Shown here in pieces: positions 23,307-30,600 of a stretch of 32,046 nucleotides of DNA (positions are counted from its first letter, which is position 1; every line of letters starts with the position of its first letter). This DNA is from an uncultured Bacteroidales bacterium. GTDB lineage: Bacteria; Bacteroidota; Bacteroidia; Bacteroidales; Paludibacteraceae. Below the pieces are notes generated by a model. That model saw only the letters and a list, made by a program, of their open reading frames with translations. It made no database searches and was not told the DNA's origin. The position numbers and the translations under genes are program-made. The stretch is taken from the NCBI GenBank assembly GCA_946187695.1, contig CAMHSB010000023.1, forward strand, positions 1-32,046, in the 5' to 3' direction.

Positions 23307-24833
23307 ATGAAAAAGATTTCTACACTTTTCATGGGCATTTTAGTTGCCCTGAGTGCAGTAGCTGCACCGCAGTTTGCTGTTAAGAATCAAGATCTCTCTG
23401 CTATGAAGGCAGGTATGGAGACGAAGAAGATCGACGTTGAGTCGTTTGCTGCTCTTAAAGCACCCAAAGCAACGAAGGCTCACCTGACGCGTTTGTTAAC
23501 GAATGATGAGGTTAGCGGCATTACTTTCGCAGAGTGCGCATACTACCCGACGGATAGCGTATGGGAGTTGATAACCCTTAATGCGGATACGAACGTTGTA
23601 ACGGTTTTCATGTTCAAAAACAGTGAGACCAATAAAATAGCTGGTAACTATGTAGCAGATGCTAATAAGAAGGCAGCTATTCAACACGTTGCCGCTGTCG
23701 GTGATACGGTGCTGCTGCAAGGCGCTTTCGCTATCGCATACGATTCTGAAGGCGAGAATAGCTCGAAGTATCATGTATCTGCAACAGGCCTCGTAGATAC
23801 GCTCAACCGTTCGTTTGATTATGACTTTATTGTAGAGGTTTCTGCATATAATGCTGAAGCTTATAAAATGTATAGGTTGGCTTATCAATATGCTCTCTAC
23901 TATTATCAGCAATATTCGACGAGTCAAAGTGAGGAAGATTATAATTATTTCATGTACTTCTATCAGTTGATGCAACAATATGAAGCTATGATTGATATCG
24001 ATCTTCTGGATGCTCCGGTTATTCCGACGGGAGATACCATTTCTATTGCAATCGACGATCTGAATATGAACGACAAACAGGCTACGGCCGGTTGGTGGCA
24101 AATTTTGGGATACAGTGCAGATTCTGCTGTATTCGTAACCTTGTCCAACCTGACTGATACCACTCGTGCTACGGCAATAGGAACTTATACGAACGAGGTG
24201 ATGGATTATGATTATTCATACCTCCGTGCCGATGGTAAAACGATTCACTTCCATGAAGGTAATGTAGAGGTAAGCCTGAATGAGAATGGTTCGTACCATG
24301 TTACAGCCCTTTTGATGGGTCGCGACGGTAATGTATATGATCTGACGCTGAACAGCTTCCCGCTGTCGGATAACAAGATCCAGATGGTTTATGCAAACGA
24401 TACCCTTGTATTCCTGCCGTCTAACGATGATCCGTATTTCTTTGCTATTGAGACGAAAGCAGAGTATGATTCGTATGAGTCTGATTTCAAGCAGGCTTCT
24501 TTGAACGAAGAGGTTGATTCTTGGATTGAGTTTCTGGCTGGTAAGAGTGCTGTATCGGATTACGTTCTCCAAGGCAATGTTTATCTGCTCATGAGCACCT
24601 TCTTCGGTGAGGATCTGGAAGCAGGTGAGTATGTAGCATTGGCAGCTCCGATCTACAACAACAGCGTTCGTAACGGTGATGCATCGTATCTGCTGTTCGA
24701 GGTCGTTCTTCCGGAAGGTGTTGAGAATGTTGAGGCAAAGGCTGTGAAGGCAGTTAAGTTCCTGCGCAACGGTCAACTGATCATCCGCAAGAACGGTGCT
24801 GAGTACAACGCATTCGGTACGCTCGTTAAGTAA
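23307..24833 (+). CDS. Secreted protein of unknown function with short C-terminal tail motif
   Basis: I do not recognise the family. The 508-residue product has a signal peptide (MKKISTLFMGILVALSAVAA). Two related beta-rich modules of about 100 residues follow: compare WELITLNADTNVVTVF...SKYHVSATG with WWQILGYSADSAVFVT...GSYHVTALL. They are separated by a Tyr/Gln-rich helical stretch (about 185-230), and a third similar segment comes near 400-490. It ends in a tail (KFLRNGQLIIRKNGAEYN) very like that of the upstream endonuclease, perhaps a sorting or anchoring signal. Codons are visibly more A/T-ending than in neighbouring genes, which with its own promoter and strong terminator suggests high expression. 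The start is ATG 23307. Confidence 0.85.
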   Translation: MKKISTLFMGILVALSAVAAPQFAVKNQDLSAMKAGMETKKIDVESFAALKAPKATKAHLTRLLTNDEVSGITFAECAYYPTDSVWELITLNADTNVVTVFMFKNSETNKIAGNYVADANKKAAIQHVAAVGDTVLLQGAFAIAYDSEGENSSKYHVSATGLVDTLNRSFDYDFIVEVSAYNAEAYKMYRLAYQYALYYYQQYSTSQSEEDYNYFMYFYQLMQQYEAMIDIDLLDAPVIPTGDTISIAIDDLNMNDKQATAGWWQILGYSADSAVFVTLSNLTDTTRATAIGTYTNEVMDYDYSYLRADGKTIHFHEGNVEVSLNENGSYHVTALLMGRDGNVYDLTLNSFPLSDNKIQMVYANDTLVFLPSNDDPYFFAIETKAEYDSYESDFKQASLNEEVDSWIEFLAGKSAVSDYVLQGNVYLLMSTFFGEDLEAGEYVALAAPIYNNSVRNGDASYLLFEVVLPEGVENVEAKAVKAVKFLRNGQLIIRKNGAEYNAFGTLVK

Positions 24834-24855
24834 TTCAAACGACTGAATATTCCTG

Positions 24856-24885
24856 AACGGCTCGCTTCGGCGAGCCGTTTTGTGT
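24856..24885 (+). terminator. Rho-independent terminator after the 23307 gene
   Basis: Perfect 10-bp stem AACGGCTCGC / GCGAGCCGTT with a TTCG tetraloop, followed by TTGTG and further T residues. It lies 22 nt after the stop codon. Confidence 0.93.
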
Positions 24886-24928
24886 TTGAACATTAAATTT
24901 TCTAAAAAGTTGACCAAGAATTGTTGAA

Positions 24929-25037
24929 AACTTTTTATTTTGGACAACTTTTGAATATTTTTAAAAATGCAAGTTGCTGAAAATCAGCGACTTGTGTTTT
25001 TGTTTTGGATAACTTTTGCTAATTGTTAATAACTTTT
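24929..25037. promoter_or_regulatory. Four AACTTTT-ended boxes upstream of nrdD
   Basis: Four related boxes end in AACTTTT at 24929-24935, 24946-24952, 25011-25017 and 25031-25037. They are preceded by TTGTTGAA, TTTTGGAC, TTTTGGAT and TTGTTAAT respectively. The middle two are a 16-nt direct repeat with one mismatch (24938-24953 and 25003-25018). All lie just upstream of the nrdD promoter. The TTGGATAA-like cores resemble degenerate DnaA boxes; a regulatory role is inferred. Confidence 0.45.
24970..24994 (+). other. Stem-loop in the 24834-25120 intergenic region
   Basis: CAAGTTGCTGA pairs with TCAGCGACTTG (11 bp, one G-T wobble) around an AAA loop, followed by a T-rich stretch. It could be a second terminator for the upstream gene, or part of the control region, since it sits between the two pairs of AACTTTT boxes. 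Confidence 0.6.
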
Positions 25038-25050
25038 TTTGTCGAAAAAT

Positions 25051-25081
25051 TTGCACAATTCAAAAAAATGTAGTATCTTTG
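25051..25081 (+). promoter_or_regulatory. Bacteroidetes-type promoter of nrdDG
   Basis: TTG (25051-25053), 20 nt with an A7 tract, then TATCTTTG (25074-25081), 39 nt upstream of the nrdD ATG. Confidence 0.78.
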
Positions 25082-25120
25082 CACTCGATTTCGCGCTAAA
25101 AAAGATTTATACACTATATT

Positions 25121-27220
25121 ATGGAAACATACATTATCAAACGTGACGGTAAGAAGGAACTTTTTACCATTGACAAAATCAAAAATGCCATTTCGAAGGC
25201 ATTCTTAGCAGTAGGTGCGTTTGCGACGGAAGAGACATTAGGGGCTATCCTCTCGCACTTACGAGTACATAACGATCTGACGGTCGAGGAGATTCAGAAC
25301 CAAGTGGAGGTAGCACTCATGGCAGAGGGTTACTATCAAGTAGCGAAAGCGTTCATTCTCTATCGCCAGGGGCACACAGAGGATCGTGAGACGCAGCGTC
25401 GTCTGGACTTCATGATGAACTACGTGCAGGCAAGTAACGCCGCAGAGGGTTCGAAGTTCGATGCGAATGCGAATGTGGAGCACAAGAACATCGCGACGCT
25501 CATCGGTGAGCTGCCGAAGCAGGGCTTCATTCGTCTGAACCGCCGTCTGTTGACCGAGCGCATCAAAGAGATGTTCGGCAAGGAGTTGAGCGACAAGTAC
25601 ATGAGCTTGCTCAATCAGCACTTCATCTACAAGAACGACGAGACCAACCTGGCGAACTACTGTGCATCCATCACGATGTATCCGTGGTTGATCGGCGGTA
25701 CGAAATCCATCGGCGGCAATGCAACGCCTCCGAAGAACCTGAAGTCTTTCTGCGGAGGATTCATCAACATGGTCTTCATGGTGAGTTCGATGCTCTCAGG
25801 CGCGTGCGCTACGCCCGAGTTCCTTATGTATATGAACTATTTCATTGAGCAGGAATACGGCGAGGACTACTACAAGCGTGCGGACGAGATCGTGGACTTG
25901 AGCATCAAGCGCCGTACGATCGACCAGGTGATCTGCGACTACTTCCAGCAGGTGGTTTACAGTCTGAACCAGCCTTCGGGTGCACGTAACTACCAGTCGG
26001 TATTCTGGAACATCAGCTACTACGACCGTTACTATTTCCAGAGCCTGTTCGAGCACTTCCGTTTCCCGAACGGTGAGGCTCCGCATTGGGACGGTCTGAA
26101 CTGGTTGCAGAAACGTTTCATGAACTGGTTCAACGAGGAGCGTACCCGCACCGTGCTCACTTTCCCGGTTGAGACGATGGCATTGCTAGCTGAGAACGGC
26201 GACATCAAGGATAAGGAGTACGGCGATTTCACGGCAGAGATGTACGCGAAGGGTCACTCGTTCTTCACCTACGTATCCGACAATGCGGACAGCCTCTCCA
26301 GCTGCTGCCGTCTGCGTAACGCGATCACGGACAACAGCTTCAGCTACACGCTGGGTGCAGGCGGTATCTCGACGGGTTCGAAGTCGGTGCTCACCATCAA
26401 CCTCAACCGTGCTATCCAGTACGCGGTGCGTAACAACATCCCGTACCAGGCTTATGTAGAAGAGATCGTGGACCTGATGCACAAGGTGCAGTTGGCTTAC
26501 AACGAGAACCTCAAGCAGTTGCAAGAGCGCGGTATGCTGCCGCTGTTCGACGCCGGCTATATCAATATCGGCCGTCAGTACCTGACGATCGGTGTGAACG
26601 GTTTGGTAGAGGCTGCTGAGTTCCTGGGTCTGGAGATCAAGGATACGCCGGAGTACGCACACTTCGTGCAGGAGCTGCTCGGTATCATCGAGAAGAAGAA
26701 CAAAGAGTACCGCACGAAGGACGTGATGTTCAACTGCGAGATGATCCCGGCAGAGAACGTAGGTGTGAAGCATGCGAAATGGGACCGCGAAGACGGTTAT
26801 GTTGTTCCACGCGACTGCTACAACAGCTATTTCTACATCGTAGAGGACAAGAGCCTGAACGTACTCGATCGTTTCCGTCTGCACGGACGTAAGTACATTG
26901 AGCACCTGACAGGTGGTAGCGCACTGCACTGCAACCTCGAGGAGCATCTGAGCCAGGAGCAGTACCGTCAGTTATTGCGCGTAGCGGCTGTTGAAGGATG
27001 TAACTATTTTACCTTCAATATCCCGAACACGATTTGTAACGACTGCGGTCATATCGACAAGCGTTATCTGAAGGAGTGTCCGCATTGCCACAGCAAGAAC
27101 GTGGACTATCTGACCCGCGTGATCGGTTACATGAAGCGTGTATCGAACTTCTCGGAGGCACGTCAGAAAGAGGCGGCTCGACGCTATTACGCAGAGAAAC
27201 AGAAAGCACCGAAATGCTGA
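25121..27220 (+). CDS. nrdD: Anaerobic (class III) ribonucleoside-triphosphate reductase
   Basis: Glycyl-radical enzyme that makes deoxyribonucleotides from ribonucleoside triphosphates without oxygen. The 699-residue protein has an N-terminal ATP-cone allosteric domain (about residues 3-95, IIKRDGKKELFTIDKIKNAI). The ten-stranded barrel carries candidate active-site cysteines in LSSCCRLRNAIT. A C-terminal zinc site is formed by C639, C642, C653 and C656. The glycyl-radical motif is RVIGYM, with the radical glycine at G669. All of these are intact. It has its own promoter and overlaps nrdG by 7 nt (ATGCTGA). No aerobic reductase is seen in the window. Confidence 0.97.
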   Translation: METYIIKRDGKKELFTIDKIKNAISKAFLAVGAFATEETLGAILSHLRVHNDLTVEEIQNQVEVALMAEGYYQVAKAFILYRQGHTEDRETQRRLDFMMNYVQASNAAEGSKFDANANVEHKNIATLIGELPKQGFIRLNRRLLTERIKEMFGKELSDKYMSLLNQHFIYKNDETNLANYCASITMYPWLIGGTKSIGGNATPPKNLKSFCGGFINMVFMVSSMLSGACATPEFLMYMNYFIEQEYGEDYYKRADEIVDLSIKRRTIDQVICDYFQQVVYSLNQPSGARNYQSVFWNISYYDRYYFQSLFEHFRFPNGEAPHWDGLNWLQKRFMNWFNEERTRTVLTFPVETMALLAENGDIKDKEYGDFTAEMYAKGHSFFTYVSDNADSLSSCCRLRNAITDNSFSYTLGAGGISTGSKSVLTINLNRAIQYAVRNNIPYQAYVEEIVDLMHKVQLAYNENLKQLQERGMLPLFDAGYINIGRQYLTIGVNGLVEAAEFLGLEIKDTPEYAHFVQELLGIIEKKNKEYRTKDVMFNCEMIPAENVGVKHAKWDREDGYVVPRDCYNSYFYIVEDKSLNVLDRFRLHGRKYIEHLTGGSALHCNLEEHLSQEQYRQLLRVAAVEGCNYFTFNIPNTICNDCGHIDKRYLKECPHCHSKNVDYLTRVIGYMKRVSNFSEARQKEAARRYYAEKQKAPKC

Positions 27221-27678
27221 AAGTAGCTTCTTTTGACATCGTTTTTCAAGAGATTCCGGGCGAGGTAACACTCGCCCTTAATCTCTCTAATTGTCCGTGT
27301 CACTGCCCCGGATGCCACAGCCCGCATTTGGCGGAGGACATCGGGGAGGAAGTGAACGAAGAATTGTTGGACGATCTGACGGGCCGCTATAAAGGGCTTA
27401 TCACCTGCGTTGCTTTCATGGGCGGCGATGCCGAGCCGGAAGAGGTAGCGAAAAGGGCCGAGTACTTGAAAGTCGGCGGTTTGAAGACGGCGTGGTATTC
27501 GGGACGAATGAACATGCCGAAGGATGAGAAGGCTTTTGATTACGTCAAACTCGGCCCGTATATCGAAGCGCTCGGCGGACTGAAGAGTGAGAAGACCAAC
27601 CAACGGCTTTACAAACGGGAGGACGACAGTTGGATTGATATTACTTCCGTGTTCTGGAAAAAAAACCTCGCGAGTTGA
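27214..27678 (+). CDS. nrdG: Anaerobic ribonucleotide reductase activating protein
   Basis: Radical-SAM enzyme that installs the glycyl radical on NrdD. The 154-residue length is typical. The [4Fe-4S] motif CX3CX2C is present as CPCHCPGC in SNCPCHCPGCHSPHL, and the SAM-binding glycines follow in VAFMGGDAEP. The start is ATG 27214, inside the nrdD stop region (7-nt overlap); a longer reading that extends 46 codons upstream within nrdD has no supporting similarity. The last codons form the 5' arm and loop of the downstream terminator. Confidence 0.95.
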   Translation: MLKVASFDIVFQEIPGEVTLALNLSNCPCHCPGCHSPHLAEDIGEEVNEELLDDLTGRYKGLITCVAFMGGDAEPEEVAKRAEYLKVGGLKTAWYSGRMNMPKDEKAFDYVKLGPYIEALGGLKSEKTNQRLYKREDDSWIDITSVFWKKNLAS

Positions 27679-27693
27679 TTCGCGAGGTTTTTT
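27660..27693. terminator. Bidirectional terminator between nrdG and the giant surface-protein gene
   Basis: Perfect 14-bp inverted repeat AAAAAACCTCGCGA / TCGCGAGGTTTTTT with a 6-nt loop. The T tract on either strand allows it to serve both convergent genes. The nrdG stop codon (27676-27678) is in the loop, and the giant gene ends 4 bp beyond the repeat. Confidence 0.92.
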
Positions 27694-27697
27694 CGTA

Positions 27698-30600
27698 TTA
27701 GTAGATGAGCACTTTGTGGCTCGTTACTTCATCGCCTTGGGTAGCGCGGATGAAGTAGATACCGCAGGTTGCCGGTAGGAGCAGCTCGTTCTCACCGCTG
27801 TCGAGTTGACCGCCGGAGAGGAGGATACCGGTTGCGTTATACAACTCATACGCACCTGCGCGCGATACCTTTACTTTAACGCGGGCACGCGCACGCGGAG
27901 CCTGAGTCGGGTAGACGAGGATCGGATCGTCGTACGATAGGTTCTGCTGGAGACCGATGACGAGCGGACAGGTCTCGATGGAGTAGTTCTCACCCTTACG
28001 GGTAGCTACCATTACCACTTCGTCGCCGTCACTGAAGCTATGCTGCAGGTAACCCTTACCATTGTTCTGCTGACGAACACCGTTGACGAACCAGTCTACT
28101 TGCGAGAACTCGTATCCACCGTTGAGCGATTGCTTGAGCGGTACGACGATATCGTTCCAGTTCTGCTCTAAGATCCAACTCGGGTACTTGACGGTCAGCT
28201 CGATATTATCGGCGCGGCTGATACCGCAGACGCCGTTGTCGAGCACGAGACTCATCGTGTACTTGTTCGGACGGATATACGCCGTATGATCGAGGTAGAT
28301 CACCTCCGGTTTCGCCGGTACATCGCCGGTAGCGAAGTGGTCCTCACCGAGGAACGGCTGATCGATGACATCGACAAAGCCCTCGTCCTTCGCCAACTGG
28401 TCGTAGTAGATACTGTAGGACGTCGGCTTAACACCGGTGTAGGTGAAGGTGATTTGGAAGTTCTTGTCATCGGCACATATCTCACCGGCTGTAGCGGTAC
28501 TGATATAGGTCGGATGCGCTACAATCAAGTGGAGCGTGTAGATCGCCGACTGCAGGGATGCTTTGTTCGCCACCGTATCGGTGTAGAAGCCTTCCTCCGT
28601 GTAGGTCTTACCACGCCAAGTGTATTCCTGTCCCTCGCAGAGCGTGAACTCGGTGTTCACCCGCTTGGTAGTGATTACGTTCAGCTTTAGCACATATGTA
28701 CTGTCGCAGCTGAAATCCGGATCCTGTTTGGTCGGGAAGGACTTCTCGTAAACGCCGCTTACGTTGTAGGTCTGGTGGTTCTGATCCCATGTGTAGGTCT
28801 CATAGTCGAAGATCGTTGCACTCGTCTCGAAGCGGTAGGACGGATGGATCTTCACATCGAGGTGGAAGATCGAGTCGCAGCCGTCCACGGTCTTGAGTAC
28901 CACATCCTGTTGACCTCCACGCGTAACAGCTTTGTTACCGATGAACAGAGTATCGCCGTCACACATCTCGGTGTTGAGGTCGAACTCGTATGCCGGAGCG
29001 TCATAGACCTCTACACGCCAGATACTATCCATCTCTCCGGTGACGCGGCTGCGGCGGAGGAAGGTATAGAGACCGGCTTGACGGATGGTGTCGCCATCAA
29101 TCTTGATCTCCGAACCCGGACAGAGCGGCATCGGTGTCCAGTCGGAGTAGTGACTGGATACGACGATGATGAGGCGTGCCAGACTATCGCAACCGTAATG
29201 GTTCACTTCATGCTCTACGAATAGGTTGTTGCCTACCTGCAAGCTGTCGTACAACTTACCGTCGTGGATATAGGTGTAGTAAGTCTTGCCGTCCTTACCG
29301 ATGTACGAGGTGGACTTATCGGTGATCACGATGCGTTTCTCCGAATAGGTTACCGGGTTAACAGTCAGGGTCAGTGTGACGATACTGTCCTTATACTGCG
29401 AGGTATATTTGTACTGTCCAGTCTGGGTGAGCTTGCGTCCGAAGAAGTCGTAATAGTCACCCTGACAGATGGTCTTACTCCATGTGAACTCACGCGTACG
29501 CTTGCGGTTAACGACTATATGGAAGACGGAGTCGCAACCGTGTATCGTGCGCAGGGTATCGAAGTAGATCTTCGGCTCGGAGATGTTCTCGCCGTGAATC
29601 TTGAGGACCTCGCCTTCACCGATCTCGTATTGCTCGCGAACGAAGTAAGACGGATGGACGTAAACTACCAACTGATGAACGCTATCGAAACCGTAAGCCG
29701 TGAGTACACTGTCGGTATAAACGCCGGTCTCAGAGATCGTCTCAATGAGTCGTCCGTTCTCATCTTGCCAAACGTACGGATAGTTGATCGAGTCGGACTG
29801 ACAGAGATCGATGGTGTCAGACTGGAAGAAAGACGGGTGAACAGTCAGGAGCAGGTGCTCTATACTATCACAACCGTTAACCGTCTTACCGGTCCACTCA
29901 TAGGTACCTGTCTGGGACAGCAAACGTCCGTGGAAGTCGTACGGTTGCTTATCCGATATATGCTTCTCGAAGATCTTGTCGAAGGTCGGATGCATAGCGA
30001 TGATGTACTTGATGATCGAGTCGCAACCGTTGTTTGACGGGATGGTATCGTTGAACTCACCGCTATCGAAATACTGCCTACCTTTGAACAGGAAGGTATC
30101 GCCGGCACAGATCGAGATGGTCCGTTCTCCATAGAAGGACTTGTTGACCGTCAGGTGCAGAGTCTTTACGACACGTGACGAATCGGTCCATGCTATCGGC
30201 AGCGAATAGTCGCCTGTCTCGTTGTACTCGATACCGCGCCAGATGAACGGCAGGTCGCTGTCGCAGATGACGGCGGTCGTATCGACGTTGAAGGACTTGA
30301 GTACGGTCAGGATCATCTGATAGGTGTCCGTACACCCGTATTCATTAACTACACGCTTCTCGTAGACGCCGGACTCTTTGTACCAAACGCCGTTGAAGAA
30401 TGCCGAGTCACCTTCGAAGATACGGCGTACGTCCGTCTGGTAAACGGAAGGCTGTATCTGGAGTACGAGGGTGACGATAGAGTCACAACCATTTGCCGCG
30501 ATGAGCGTGTCGTAATACGTACCTTGCTTAGTCAGGATTGAGTCGCCGAACTTATAGAAGTCACCTTCACAGATGGTCTTGATGATCGGCTCTTCGAGTT

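Noticed and set aside
24834..25120. Chromosomal replication origin (oriC)
   Set aside because: It is AT-rich with DnaA-box-like repeats, but no box is perfect, there is no dnaA or dnaN nearby, and gene orientation does not switch here. Kept only as a weak alternative to a local regulatory role.
25110..25124. NrdR box (ACACTATATT) before nrdD
   Set aside because: There is only one partial match to the NrdR-box consensus, it overlaps the region just before the ATG, and there is no tandem partner. A similar AT-rich sequence precedes the unrelated endonuclease gene.
27076..27213. Longer NrdG starting inside nrdD
   Set aside because: The extra 46 residues lie in the out-of-frame nrdD coding region and lack similarity. 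ATG 27214 gives the normal NrdG length and a standard overlap.
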